From NCBI GenBank assembly GCA_965368785.1, contig CBDUOG010000007.1, positions 1 to 52,904 of the forward strand: a stretch of 52,904 nucleotides of DNA. Direction: 5' to 3'. Shown here piece after piece: positions 43,801 through 52,865 of the stretch (position 1 is the first letter of the stretch; every line of letters begins with the position of its first letter). Both the position numbers and the translations under genes were made by a program. Source of the stretch: Silanimonas sp965368785. GTDB taxonomy: Bacteria; Pseudomonadota; Gammaproteobacteria; Xanthomonadales; Xanthomonadaceae. The notes below the pieces were generated by a model. It searched no databases. It had not been told where the DNA came from and worked only from the letters and a program-made list of their open reading frames with translations.

Positions 43801-45812
43801 TTTTGCGAAAACGTGACCCCGGCTTGCATCAAATACTTAGCGTAGCCGCGCAACATAGCGACTTGGCGCCAATTTAAACCTGCGCCCAGAACCAGCTTAT
43901 TGAAGCCATCGTTTTCGGCATTACCACGCCAGATATTGGCAAAGGCCTGCTCAAATTTTTCTCGAACCGCGTCGAGATTCTTGACTTCGTTTCCGGGCAC
44001 CACTTCAAAGTCTTGAATCGCAATGCACTCGTCATCCACTTTGATCTGATAGGGATGCTCGGCAAGAATTCTTAAGCCTAAATGCTCCAGCATCGGCAAC
44101 GCATCGGACAAAGCGATCATGCCACCACGGTGAAAGGTTTTGAAATGCAGTGATTTGTCGATCGGCAGGCGATAGAAATCCAGACCGATATCGCGATCGC
44201 CTTCGAGCATGGATGCTTGAATGACATCATCCGCTGCAAGCTCAGGAGTTACCGACTCGACATAACCTACGGGCAGTGCGCGGCCGAATTTTTGCGCCAG
44301 CTTCAAGCCTTTACTTTCGCCTAACTTGGCCACAAGGGACTCGCGCAGCTCGTCGTGCCAGTCACGCACAATCTCGATAACTTTCGCCTCGAGCTTGTCT
44401 GCATCTACGGATGAATCAGAGTCGGATTTTGGCCGGACGACCACATGCATCTGGGCCAGTGGTGACGTACCAATTTGAATGCTCGTATCGAAGCGCTCTG
44501 CATCCAGAGACTCGCGCAGCAGCGTTTCAACTTTTACCCGGACATCGGTATTGAAACGATCGCGCGGAATGTAAACCAGAGCCGAGTAGAAACGACCGTA
44601 GCGATCATGGCGCAAGAACAGACGAGTACGTACGCGCTCTTGCAGCGCCAGGATTCCCATAGCGGTGCGATACAACTCCTCGGCACTCGATTGGAACAAT
44701 TCGTCGCGCGGCAATGTCTCAATAATGTGTCGAAGTGCCTTGCCACTATGACTACTGCTGGGCAGACCGGACGTTTCCATTACATATTCGTAACGCCGAC
44801 GCAGCAGCGGAATATCCCAGGGACGACGATTGTATGCGCCGGAGGTAAACAGGCCGAGAAAGCGTTGCTCCGCGACCGCATTACCATCGTTGTCGTACTG
44901 CATGATTCCTAAGTAGTCCATGTGCCCGGTACGATGTACGGTTGAGCGCGCATTGGTTTTGGTCAGAATCACAACATCCTGATTGCCCGCGCGACGCAGT
45001 TGATGCGCAGCGAGCGTGCTGATCGGGCGTGCGCCATGTGAAGGCGCATTGCGCATCAAGCCCAAACCAGTATTTTCATCAGCAACGAGAACTTTTACGC
45101 CCTTTTGTTCGACAACCCGATATTCGCGATAGCCTAAATAAGTAAAGTGATTGTCGGACGCCCACTTCAAAAACTCTGTTGCCTCTTCTCGCTCGGCCTG
45201 GTCAACCGGCAAAGGCCGCTTCGCCATGTCTTCGGCGATATCGACCATTTTTTCGCGCATCGCATTCCAGTCTTGAACTGAGGAACGCACGTCGGCAAAA
45301 ACGGCATGCAACGCTGTCTCAAGTGCTTCAAAATCGGCCGTGACCTGACGTTCGATTTCAATGTACATAAACGATTCAAGCGGACCTTCATCTACCGCCG
45401 AAAGCTGACGCTTTTCATTGCGACTTATCGCAATAACCGGATGAATCAATGTGTGCAAGGAAATCTCGCCGCGGTTCAGAGCCATCGTGATCGAGTCGAC
45501 CAGAAATGGCATGTCATCGTTGACCACCTGAATGACCGTACGCGAGCTGGTATAACCGTGCTCCGCCTCTTGCGGATTACAAATTCGAATCGTCGGCGTA
45601 TTGGCCGGTCGAACCTGCGCAAACTTCAAAGAATCCAATGCGATTGCCGCCCAGTTTTTGGGCGCACGTGATAGCAGCTCCTCTTCGGGTGCCCGCGCGA
45701 AAAATCCGCGAACAAATGAGCTCACCAAATCGGTTTTTTGATCGGCAGCCAGTTTCCGGGCTTCAGCCACAATCGCAGAAAGCGCAGCTGATTCAGGGGT
45801 GCTTGCAGTCAT
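40881..45812 (-). CDS. gdhB: NAD-specific glutamate dehydrogenase, large (180 kDa) class
   Basis: 1643 residues, typical for the GDH180 class known from Pseudomonas and Streptomyces. It deaminates glutamate to 2-oxoglutarate with NAD+, feeding amino-acid carbon to the TCA cycle. The N-terminal half carries ACT-like regulatory parts (VIQVVNDDMPFLVDSITMAL near residue 90). The catalytic core in the middle shows FGPVARGGLRWSDRREDFRT, KAQMVKNTVIVPVGAKGGF with catalytic Lys, VGIGDMSGDVFGNGML and NGGIGTYVKAS. The long C-terminal helical domain is typical. AGGAA lies 10 nt before the ATG. Confidence 0.97.
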   Translation of the reverse strand: MTASTPESAALSAIVAEARKLAADQKTDLVSSFVRGFFARAPEEELLSRAPKNWAAIALDSLKFAQVRPANTPTIRICNPQEAEHGYTSSRTVIQVVNDDMPFLVDSITMALNRGEISLHTLIHPVIAISRNEKRQLSAVDEGPLESFMYIEIERQVTADFEALETALHAVFADVRSSVQDWNAMREKMVDIAEDMAKRPLPVDQAEREEATEFLKWASDNHFTYLGYREYRVVEQKGVKVLVADENTGLGLMRNAPSHGARPISTLAAHQLRRAGNQDVVILTKTNARSTVHRTGHMDYLGIMQYDNDGNAVAEQRFLGLFTSGAYNRRPWDIPLLRRRYEYVMETSGLPSSSHSGKALRHIIETLPRDELFQSSAEELYRTAMGILALQERVRTRLFLRHDRYGRFYSALVYIPRDRFNTDVRVKVETLLRESLDAERFDTSIQIGTSPLAQMHVVVRPKSDSDSSVDADKLEAKVIEIVRDWHDELRESLVAKLGESKGLKLAQKFGRALPVGYVESVTPELAADDVIQASMLEGDRDIGLDFYRLPIDKSLHFKTFHRGGMIALSDALPMLEHLGLRILAEHPYQIKVDDECIAIQDFEVVPGNEVKNLDAVREKFEQAFANIWRGNAENDGFNKLVLGAGLNWRQVAMLRGYAKYLMQAGVTFSQNYMEETLLRYPLVARLLVELFESRFDPARGEDCDRERADTVCSGLRCVLKDHGLEQFDTIAEEVGNACTQDRAAQEDACEDALAIVLEHVSSLDEDRILRGFMAVIQATLRTNFFQAYDGEYRDYISYKFDPEKIVDLLPKPRPYREIFVYSPWVEGVHLRFGPVARGGLRWSDRREDFRTEVLGLVKAQMVKNTVIVPVGAKGGFFVKRSPVGGDRDAVLAEGIACYKRFISALLEITDNLVDGAVVPPRDVVRHDQDDPYLVVAADKGTATFSDIANGLAIERNYWLGDAFASGGSVGYDHKGMGITARGAWESVKRHFRAINIDCQSQDFTCVGIGDMSGDVFGNGMLLSKHIRLLAAFDHRHIFLDPNPDSAASFAERDRLFKLPRSSWEDYKKELISKGGGIFARSLKSIPLTNEVKSALGISAEVEQMSPMQLMNAILKAPVDLFWNGGIGTYVKASSESHADAGDRANNGLRVDGGELRCRIVGEGGNLGLTQRGRIEAAQHGVMLNTDFIDNSAGVDTSDHEVNIKILLNTVMQRGALKVDQRNVLLAEMTEEVGELVLNDNYRQNAAISLMERMSAPRLGSFQHLIRTLESRGLLDRALEYLPSDADFSDRRARGAGLTRAELSVLLSYDKIVIFNELLASDVPEDPFLSRELVRYFPKKLQDSYAADMEHHRLKREIIATAVTNSMVNRMGATFMLRMQEDTGASPAQVAKAYTISREILDARVWWASIDALDFTVPESAQSRAHEAIWALLRSFTRWLLNKPGESLQIAQMVERYGPAMSSLRGRISEFLPNESRADYLDGVKSWENQGFPIDLAREFAAIPYLGYVLDMVDVSDERKLALDDVASVYFELTDVLHIKWLLDQIELLPVEGRWHAHARGVMRDDLHAQQRALVANVLSASTKKNKAKNAVREWLSRDDATLRYTLSMFSDMRNLRAMDYATLSVAVRRLAQIATAGAHALGR

Positions 45813-46160
45813 TGCAATGAGTTCCTGGTGTTGTAAAAGGGAGAATTGTAACGAGTCTGATGCCCACTAGCGACGCTAATCGGCAATAATCCATTGGCCT
45901 TGCCTTCAAACGTATGTACCCCAACGGCCAATTGACAGATAAATTGAGCGTTGTGAGTAATTGAATTGAGGGCCGGTGCTAGATGTATTCTTGGCCGGAT
46001 TGCAGCCAGAGGCCGGTGGTATCGGCGGGTGCGAGCCCAATTTGGAGATTCAGCCATATCAGGCGCGCAGCCCACGTCCGGGCCAATGCCTTGGACCTCA
46101 TTGCGAGAATCTGGGTTACGCGCCATTGGATGGCTCCGGCGAATCCGGAGCCAGTTTACC
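45813..46160. other. 348-bp intergenic region between htpX and gdhB
   Basis: Both flanking genes are on the minus strand. The right end holds a hairpin just past htpX (46131-46153). The rest should contain the gdhB promoter, but no convincing boxes were found. Short plus-strand frames across it overlap the htpX end, lack ribosome sites and look like chance. Confidence 0.4.
46131..46153 (-). terminator. Hairpin just past the htpX stop
   Basis: A perfect 9-bp stem (TGGCTCCGG with CCGGAGCCA) closes a 5-base loop, 8 nt past the htpX stop codon. There is no T tract on the minus strand, so it is either a weak terminator or an mRNA end stabiliser. Confidence 0.45.
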
Positions 46161-47039
46161 TCACAGGCCCTTCAGAGCCCTAATGCGATCGGCTAGCGGC
46201 GGGTGGCTCATAAATAGACCTTTCAGGCCTTTGGCGATGCCACCGGAAATACCGAACGCGCGCACCTCACTGGGCAAGGTGCTCTGACCATAGGTCAATG
46301 CCAGTCGCTCGAGCGCCGCAATCATCTTTTGACGACCGGCCAGGTCAGCGCCGCCGGCATCTGCACGATACTCACGGTAACGAGAGAACCACATCACAAT
46401 GACCGACGCCAGAATACCGAACACGATCTCCAACACGATGACGCTAAGGAAGTATCCAATGCCCGGACCATCTTCATTTTTCAACACGACCCGGTCAATG
46501 ATATTGCCGATGACTCGAGCAAAGAACATCACAAAGGTATTCACCACGCCCTGAATAAGGGTCAGAGTAATCATGTCGCCATTAGCCACATGGCTGACTT
46601 CATGCGCCAGAACCGCCTCGGCTTCATCCCGGGTCATTGCTTGCATCAGACCGGTAGACACTGCGACCAATGCGTTATTGCGGTTTGCACCGGTAGCAAA
46701 CGCATTGATTTCCGGCGCATCGTAGATGGCGACTTCAGGCATGCCGATTCCCGCAGCAGACGCCTGCTGCTGCACCGTAGTGAGCAACCATTGCTCGGTC
46801 TCATTGCGCGGCTGCTCGATGACGTACAAGCCCATGGAACGCTTGGCAATCCACTTCGACAGGAACAGCGAAATAAATGAGCCCAAAAAGCCCATGATTG
46901 CGCAGATGATCAACAGGCTACCGTAGTTGATTCCGTACTCGGCGGTGAATTGATTCAGGCCGAACACGTTAATCACGATCGATAGCACCAGCAAAATCGC
47001 CAGATTTGTCGCTAAAAACAAGCCCACTCGTTTGAACAT
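46161..47039 (-). CDS. htpX: Inner-membrane zinc metalloprotease HtpX
   Basis: 292 residues (E. coli 293) from the ATG at 47039, with GAGG upstream. It degrades damaged membrane proteins with FtsH. Two N-terminal transmembrane helices (8-27 and 37-60), SMGLYVIEQP, NAFATGANRNNALVAVSTGL, the zinc motif HEVSH at 146-150, two more helices near 158-215, and YREYRADAGGADLAG with the third zinc ligand Glu. Stress control of the gene is usual (Cpx or heat shock) but no site is recognised here. Divergent from gluQ. Confidence 0.97.
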   Translation of the reverse strand: MFKRVGLFLATNLAILLVLSIVINVFGLNQFTAEYGINYGSLLIICAIMGFLGSFISLFLSKWIAKRSMGLYVIEQPRNETEQWLLTTVQQQASAAGIGMPEVAIYDAPEINAFATGANRNNALVAVSTGLMQAMTRDEAEAVLAHEVSHVANGDMITLTLIQGVVNTFVMFFARVIGNIIDRVVLKNEDGPGIGYFLSVIVLEIVFGILASVIVMWFSRYREYRADAGGADLAGRQKMIAALERLALTYGQSTLPSEVRAFGISGGIAKGLKGLFMSHPPLADRIRALKGL

Positions 47040-47138
47040 AACCGCCTCTACAGTGAAATGATGTTGCTGCTACAGTTGGTCCCCGACAGGATCGGGAATA
47101 TACCCTTTAATTGGGCTTCTCAGCGGAAAGTTCAAGAT

Positions 47139-48059
47139 ATGGCACACGATTTTTTTATGGGCTCAACACACACATATTGCGGTCGATTCGCGCCGTCGCC
47201 GACCGGCCCATTGCATTTTGGCTCGCTAATCGCGGCACTGGGCAGCTGGCTGCTTGCACGTCAGGCGGGGGGCCGCTGGTTAGTGCGCATTGAAGACAAT
47301 GACACGCCCAGAGTCGTGAGCGGCATCGCTCAGATCCAGTTGGAAACCCTGAAAGCCTTCGCCCTGCCCTGGGATGGCGAAGTCATCTATCAAAGCGCGC
47401 GCGGTGCGCGATACCAGCAGATTTTGGACTCTCTGGTCAATCGAGACCTGGCATTTGCCTGCCAGTGCAGTCGTGCTGATCTGGGCACAGATCAGGGTGT
47501 TCATCGCGGCTGCGTCCGGCCACTCGACGCAAATCAGCCCAACGCCTGGCGTTTACGCGTCGGCGCCGGGACGACGCGTTTCTCAGACTCACTATTTGCG
47601 GAACAATCGCAGCAACTAGCGCAGGAAGTGGGCGATTTTGTCCTGCGCCGCGCGGACGGCGTATGGACCTACCATCTGGCTTGCGTGGTCGATGATCAGG
47701 ATCAGGCAATTACCCATATCGTTCGCGGCGCGGATCTGCTCGACTCGACGCCCCGGCAAATCTATCTGCAACAGCAGCTTGGATTTCGCCCGATGCACTA
47801 CACCCACCTGCCTTTAGCAGTGGACGCGGCCGGTCGTAAGCTCAGCAAATCCGAGCAATCGGTGGCCATTGAGGCCGGTACTGCCGCAGCAACGCTCAAG
47901 CAAGCATGGAGCTTTCTGCAGCAGGACCCGAAGATTCTGGCTGGCTTGCGCAAACCGGAACGCATCATGCAGCAGGCACTTGAGCACTTTCGAGTTGAGG
48001 CGATACGCAAGCGGAAGGCACCTGCACCCCGCCCGATCCTGCGCAAAACTGTGCGGTAA
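47139..48059 (+). CDS. gluQ: Glutamyl-Q tRNA(Asp) synthetase
   Basis: 306 residues from the ATG at 47139 (an ATG at 47157 would also fit the family start). It attaches glutamate to queuosine at the wobble position of tRNA-Asp and lacks the anticodon-binding domain of GltX. Class I marks: YCGRFAPSPTGPLHFGSLIA with the HIGH-like PLHFGSL, VRIEDNDTPR, CQCSRADLG (zinc Cys pair), YHLACVVDDQDQAITHIVRG and a KMSKS variant in RKLSKSEQ. It is usually next to dksA in Gammaproteobacteria; here phaR follows instead. Confidence 0.95.
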   Translation: MAHDFFMGSTHTYCGRFAPSPTGPLHFGSLIAALGSWLLARQAGGRWLVRIEDNDTPRVVSGIAQIQLETLKAFALPWDGEVIYQSARGARYQQILDSLVNRDLAFACQCSRADLGTDQGVHRGCVRPLDANQPNAWRLRVGAGTTRFSDSLFAEQSQQLAQEVGDFVLRRADGVWTYHLACVVDDQDQAITHIVRGADLLDSTPRQIYLQQQLGFRPMHYTHLPLAVDAAGRKLSKSEQSVAIEAGTAAATLKQAWSFLQQDPKILAGLRKPERIMQQALEHFRVEAIRKRKAPAPRPILRKTVR

Positions 48060-48165
48060 TTGGCAGTTCGCCGGCTCCAATGGCCGGCAACTACAAAGGT
48101 TGACATTTGGATATTGCGCTGCTGCGGCGCATCATGGACAGTGCGGCATAGCAGCAAAGGCTCCC

Positions 48166-48669
48166 ATGGTACCTATGAGCACGACCAGACTTATCAAGAA
48201 ATACCCCAACCGCCGCCTGTATGACACAGAGATTTCGAGCTACATCACGCTCGAAGAGGTTCGACAGCTGGTACTCGATGGTGAGAGCTTTGAGGTACGC
48301 GATGCGCGCAGCCATCAAGACATCACTCGCTTGATTTTGATGCAGATCATTGCCGAACGCGAAGAAAATTCTCAGCCGGTGCTCTCGGAAGCGACGCTGA
48401 AGCAAATTATTTTGTACTACGGTGATGTGCTACAGCAGCAGTTGAGTCAGTTCCTGGAACATAGCCTTCACGGCTTTTCGGAAACGGCGCCACAACTACG
48501 CAAACAAGCCGGCAATGGACATAAGGACGAATCACCATTTGCGCAGCTTAATTTGGTGACGGAGCGCAGCTTGGAGCTTTGGAAAACCGCTCAGCTGGGT
48601 GGACTCAAGGGCGCAAGTCTGGGCAGCACGCAGCCGAAGAAAAAGGTCGCCCGTCGTCGTCGCAGCTAA
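48166..48669 (+). CDS. phaR: Polyhydroxyalkanoate synthesis regulator PhaR
   Basis: 167 residues from the ATG at 48166, with AAAGG 5 nt upstream; an ATG at 48175 (MSTTRLIKKYP) is the common family start. The frame is open far upstream inside gluQ but that part is a shadow. The DNA-binding domain is highly conserved: RLIKKYPNRRLYDTEISSYI, then RDARSHQDITRLILMQII. The PHB_acc domain (QPVLSEATLKQIILYYGDVL) follows, and the C-terminus is basic (KKKVARRRRS). PhaR senses PHA/PHB and represses phasin and synthase genes. No phaC, phaP or other pha gene is in the window. Confidence 0.95.
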   Translation: MVPMSTTRLIKKYPNRRLYDTEISSYITLEEVRQLVLDGESFEVRDARSHQDITRLILMQIIAEREENSQPVLSEATLKQIILYYGDVLQQQLSQFLEHSLHGFSETAPQLRKQAGNGHKDESPFAQLNLVTERSLELWKTAQLGGLKGASLGSTQPKKKVARRRRS

Positions 48670-48781
48670 ATCGATTTAGTGCTACACCGCCGTCCATTCG
48701 GCACTTCACCCGGCGCAGGCTTCGGATGGGCCACCGCTCATTGTACGGCGCCGTTTGCGTCTGGATTAGGGTTATAGCCGC

Positions 48782-50662
48782 TTAGAGTTCGCGAACCAAC
48801 CGAAACCCAACCCGGGCGTTCACGGTCTGCTCTTCAACCGATAGACGATAAGCGGAACGGGCTTGATCCAACGAGCTCGCCCACGAACCACCACGTACAA
48901 CGCGATGGCTGCACCCCGGATTGACCCATGCCGTGCCGTCGCCCGGTGCACGTTGATAGCTGTCATGCCAACAATCCAGGACCCATTCGGAAACATTGCC
49001 GGTCAAATCAAACGTATTGAAGTGCTCTTGCGGAAACGACGCAACCGGAGCCGGACCCCAATGCCCGTCTTTGTAATTGGGAATCGGCGCACCCCAATTG
49101 CGTCCCTGCGGCGAGCGATCACCGGAGCCGGTCAGATTCCCAACCAAACGCTTAGGTGATTGATTTCCCCACGGATAAACCGTCGTTGTACCGCCGCGCA
49201 AAACGTATTCGTATTCGGCTTCTGTCGGAAGTCGATAGCGCTGACCGGTTTGCTCCGACAGCCAAACTGCAAAGGCCATTGCGTCTTCGAATGCCACGTG
49301 AACTACCGGCAGTTGATCGTTCTTGCTGCGCTTGCCTGCATAATCCCGGCGCCAATCAACATTGCGATGCTCTGTCATCGCTCCGCCTTTTTCGTCATAA
49401 ACAGTGCTGCGGCCTTTGCGTTCGGCCAGCGTTTGGTACTGAGTGGCTTCAACGAATTGGCGATACATTCCCATGGTGACTTCGGTGCGAGTGATCGCAA
49501 AACCACGCTCGAATTTGACCCGATGTTTAGGGGCCTCGTGCGCCTCGTGGCCGGGCGAGTCTCGATCTGAGCCTATTTCAAAACTACCGAAAGGGACAAC
49601 CACTAATTCCGGGCCTGATGTTCCGATGCGCAGCGGCTCCGTAAACACCTGACCGGGGAGAAAATGACCGTATCGCCTGACCGACTCAAGCAATTGTGCA
49701 GTGCGCGCCACGGCGTCGTATCCGGGAGCAAATTTTTGTGCCTGTGCAATTTGCTTTTCAGCGGCGGCCAGATCCAGACGATCAATATCTTCAGCGGCCT
49801 GCGCCAGCGCACGATCAGCCGAAACAGTGCGTTGCGCATCAAGCAAGACCTGCAAACGTCCGACCTGCTCTGAATCAGAGACTACCTGTGACAAGGCACT
49901 TAGGCGCGTTTGTGCGTCGGTAAAGCGCTCTCTTTCGATCGACTGGGCAATGAGCTTGAGTTCGGATGCGAGGATCCGATCGAGCGCTTTTTGCGCCGGC
50001 ATGTAGCCTGGAAAAACCTGCAATGCCTTTGCGTACTGCTTTTGCGCACTATCGCCTTTGATTGCGAATCGCCTTCGCTTTCGCGCCTGAGCATCGCCAC
50101 TACGTTTGGCGTCCCGTGCCTCGCGCGCGGCTTCTAAATTTGCCGACAAGACGACCATCTGCGGATGATCGGGATTTACGTTGCGGAAAATTTGTTCAAG
50201 CTGGTTTGCGGCTGAAAACCGACCATTGGTCAATTCAGGCAATACCCGATCAGCCAAACGTCCAAGTACTTCATCCCGACCTGATAAAGCCTCAGGTTGG
50301 TCCGGAACCAGCGCCAGCACCTTCAAGAACCCCTCAAGGGCACCTTCGATCTCGCCCTGACGGATATAGTTTCCGCTTTTCATATCCGCCTTGGCCTGCT
50401 TCAAAACTGCGGCAATCCGCTCTTCGGCAATTTGTTCGGTCGGCACCTGCCAGTGCGGCAGCTCGTCTTCGGCGTTAGACTCCTCGTCCTCTGCCTGAGC
50501 CAAGGCTTCGGCCGCCGCAATCTCGTCCGCCTCGGTACGCTCTGCCGGATCAGCATCCGCCGCGCTCGTAGCGTCCGCAGCAGTTTGCGGCAGATTTTCT
50601 TCAGCGCAAGCGGCTAGCTGAACGGCCATAATGAACACAATGGCTAAATGAAATGAACGCAC
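48782..50662 (-). CDS. Lipoprotein with TPR-like region and C-terminal SUMF1/FGE-sulfatase domain
   Basis: 626 residues. The start is a GTG at 50662 with GAGG just upstream. Lipobox LAAC gives Cys19. An acidic low-complexity linker (about 25-70) is followed by helical repeats, TPR-like, to residue 330 (GEIEGALEGFLKVLALVPDQP, KALQVFPGYMPAQKAL). The C-terminal domain is SUMF1-like (about 350-626): GSDRDSPGHEAHEAPKHRV, ITRTEVTMGMYRQFV, PVVHVAFEDAMAFAVWLSEQ, YRLPTEAEYEYVLRGG, FDLTGNVSEWVLDCW, VVRGGSW and GFRLV. The paired Cys of true formylglycine-generating enzymes near the end is missing (SAYRLSVEEQ). It is likely a binding or scaffold protein on the outer membrane. Confidence 0.88.
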   Translation of the reverse strand: MRSFHLAIVFIMAVQLAACAEENLPQTAADATSAADADPAERTEADEIAAAEALAQAEDEESNAEDELPHWQVPTEQIAEERIAAVLKQAKADMKSGNYIRQGEIEGALEGFLKVLALVPDQPEALSGRDEVLGRLADRVLPELTNGRFSAANQLEQIFRNVNPDHPQMVVLSANLEAAREARDAKRSGDAQARKRRRFAIKGDSAQKQYAKALQVFPGYMPAQKALDRILASELKLIAQSIERERFTDAQTRLSALSQVVSDSEQVGRLQVLLDAQRTVSADRALAQAAEDIDRLDLAAAEKQIAQAQKFAPGYDAVARTAQLLESVRRYGHFLPGQVFTEPLRIGTSGPELVVVPFGSFEIGSDRDSPGHEAHEAPKHRVKFERGFAITRTEVTMGMYRQFVEATQYQTLAERKGRSTVYDEKGGAMTEHRNVDWRRDYAGKRSKNDQLPVVHVAFEDAMAFAVWLSEQTGQRYRLPTEAEYEYVLRGGTTTVYPWGNQSPKRLVGNLTGSGDRSPQGRNWGAPIPNYKDGHWGPAPVASFPQEHFNTFDLTGNVSEWVLDCWHDSYQRAPGDGTAWVNPGCSHRVVRGGSWASSLDQARSAYRLSVEEQTVNARVGFRLVREL

Positions 50663-50732
50663 ACGGCCTCAGAATTCGGAACAAAACCCCAATCACGTTA
50701 GGCTATGCGCTTTGAACTGGCAACCGGAAAAT

Positions 50733-51854
50733 ATGAATTTCGAGTGGATTAACGACATACACAGCTTTCAACAACGCTTTTCGGCGCAGCGTCAGCGTGC
50801 GCCAAAGCAGGCGCTTGCATTGGATACTGAGTTTGTCCGCGAGAAGACCTACTACCCGATTCTGGCATTAGTTCAACTAGGCTTCGACGATGGTGAAATC
50901 CTGCTGATTGATGCCGCAATCCCGGAAGTGGCCGCTGCACTGGCAGAAATGTTGAGTGACCCGAATCATCTGAAAATAATGCATTCGGCCAGCGAAGATA
51001 TTCAGGCGTTTATGCGGGCATGCAACACCGTTCCGGTGAATCTGTTTGATACTCAAATAGCCGCTGCGATGAGCGGCTTCGGTCCCGGCCTGAGCTACCA
51101 GAACCTGATTCTGAAGTTACTTGATACACACGTTGAGAAAGGCGAGACCCGCTCGGATTGGCTGCGCCGTCCGCTGAGTGACTCACAGAAACAATATGCC
51201 GCTGATGATGTTCGTCATTTGCATCGAGCGCATGCCCTGCTCGCGGAAAAGTTGACGCTGCTCGGCCGCAACCAATGGCATACCGACGACTGTCAGCGAC
51301 TCGTTGAGTCTGCCAGTGATGAGCGCATCGACCGGCGCCGTTTACACCACGGCATGCGCGTTGATGATTGGAGCCTGGAAGCGCAAGCTCGCCTGGTTCA
51401 ATTATTTTATTGGCGCGAAACCAACGCCCGTTCACGAGATATGCCCAAGCGATGGTTACTGGAAAATGATGCGGCCGTCGCCCTTGCACGATTTCCGCTA
51501 CAAGATCGAAACGACTTTGAGTCTCGCCTAAACCGTCTGGAACGCGCCCCTAAACGCGCCAGATCTGAATTATTTAACCTACTCTGCCAGCCCCTTAGCG
51601 CCGAAGAACTGGATATTGAACCAGCCCCCACAGCCAGGGATATCGACCGGAAAGTGATTAAACAGCTTCAAAACGCCGTAGCCGAACTGGCGGAATCGGA
51701 AAATTTGCCACCGGGATTGCTGTGCTCCAGAAAGCATTTAGAAGCCCTATTAGAAACCGACCGTTGGCCCAGCGCATTAGAGGGCTGGCGTGAGCCGCTT
51801 CTACGCGAAAAACTTGCTGGCTTGCTGCAGGCGACGCAGCAACCGCCCAAATAG
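50733..51854 (+). CDS. rnd: Ribonuclease D
   Basis: 373 residues (E. coli 375) from the ATG at 50733, with CGGA upstream; a TTG at 50712 lacks a site. It is a 3' exoribonuclease that matures tRNA ends. DEDDy motifs: ALDTEFVREKTYYP, LKIMHSASEDIQAFM, DTQIAAAMSGFG and KQYAADDVRHLHRAHALL with Tyr and Asp. HRDC-like domains follow (YWRETNARSRDMPKRWLLEN). Divergent from the SUMF1-domain lipoprotein gene, with 70 bp between. Confidence 0.96.
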   Translation: MNFEWINDIHSFQQRFSAQRQRAPKQALALDTEFVREKTYYPILALVQLGFDDGEILLIDAAIPEVAAALAEMLSDPNHLKIMHSASEDIQAFMRACNTVPVNLFDTQIAAAMSGFGPGLSYQNLILKLLDTHVEKGETRSDWLRRPLSDSQKQYAADDVRHLHRAHALLAEKLTLLGRNQWHTDDCQRLVESASDERIDRRRLHHGMRVDDWSLEAQARLVQLFYWRETNARSRDMPKRWLLENDAAVALARFPLQDRNDFESRLNRLERAPKRARSELFNLLCQPLSAEELDIEPAPTARDIDRKVIKQLQNAVAELAESENLPPGLLCSRKHLEALLETDRWPSALEGWREPLLREKLAGLLQATQQPPK

Positions 51855-51961
51855 ACTGCCTGATACCGTTGCAGTGAACCGCCCGGTCATTGATCGCTAC
51901 AGTCTAAGAATTTGAGACAAAAGCCGCACACACTACATCACCCTGGCTTGGCGTTGACGCA

Positions 51962-52789
51962 ATGATGATTGTTTACAGCGAGGCGTTGAATGCCTCAATT
52001 CAGACCTACTCGCCTAGCGCCAGCAAACCCGCCCTGGCCTTCAGCAGCTTTTCCAATCTCGACCCCAAAGCACAAGTCATCGCACCGCGCCCTTTGGGGC
52101 TCGATGAGATCGCCGTAGCGCATTGCCCTGACTTCGTCTCTTCGGTGTTCGCCGGGCGTAAGGCCAATGGCTTTGGTAATCACAGTGAGTCGGTCAATCG
52201 ATCTTTGCCATACACCAATGGCGCCATGCTCCGCGCCGCCGAACTCGCTCTGGATAATAGCGGCGCAGCGGTTGCTCCGGTGTCGGGCTTTCACCATGCC
52301 GGTTGGGATTTTGCCAATGCGTTCTGCACGTTTAATGGCTTGGTGGTCACTGCCATGCGCTTAAAACAGATGGGGGCGGTGCGCCGTGTCGGCATTCTCG
52401 ACTATGACATGCACTATGGGGATGGCACCGCGCACATCATTCGCAGCCTGTCGTTAAGTTGGATCACCCACTTAAGTGCTGGCAAGCACTTCAATTTCGC
52501 CTATCAGGCCGACGACTTTATGCACAACATCACCGCCGATCTGGCCAAACTGCAGGGCTGTGACATCGTGCTCTATCAGGCCGGCGCCGACCCGCATATC
52601 GACGACCCGCTCGGCGGCTTACTCAGTACCGGGCAGATGCTCGAGCGTGATCGCCAGGTATTTGCCGGACTCAAGGATATGGGCATCCCGGTTGCCTGGA
52701 ATCTGGCCGGTGGCTATCAGACGCCCGTCAGCAAAGTACTGGCTCTGCACAACAACACGTACCGTGCATGTCGCAAAATCTTCGGCTAA
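51962..52789 (+). CDS. Histone deacetylase family hydrolase
   Basis: 275 residues from the ATG at 51962. It belongs to the bacterial HDAC/acetoin-utilisation (AcuC-like) superfamily: GFHHAGWDFANAFCTFNGL with the paired His, ILDYDMHYGDGTAHII with the zinc ligands Asp and His, QAGADPHIDDPLGGLLST with the third zinc Asp, and NLAGGYQ near the end with the catalytic Tyr. It would remove acetyl or similar acyl groups from proteins, polyamines or small amides. At 275 residues it is shorter than AcuC. The true substrate is unknown. Confidence 0.93.
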   Translation: MMIVYSEALNASIQTYSPSASKPALAFSSFSNLDPKAQVIAPRPLGLDEIAVAHCPDFVSSVFAGRKANGFGNHSESVNRSLPYTNGAMLRAAELALDNSGAAVAPVSGFHHAGWDFANAFCTFNGLVVTAMRLKQMGAVRRVGILDYDMHYGDGTAHIIRSLSLSWITHLSAGKHFNFAYQADDFMHNITADLAKLQGCDIVLYQAGADPHIDDPLGGLLSTGQMLERDRQVFAGLKDMGIPVAWNLAGGYQTPVSKVLALHNNTYRACRKIFG

Positions 52790-52865
52790 TCCACGCAAAT
52801 AGCTCATTTTGTGCGCTACGGGAGAGCGAAAAACCCCGCAATATGCGAAAATGGTCTATTCGATT

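Noticed and set aside
47869..48165. Long N-terminal extension of phaR overlapping gluQ
   Set aside because: The extra sequence reads like frame noise and the family begins at LIKKYPNRRLYD; a ribosome site lies right before 48166.
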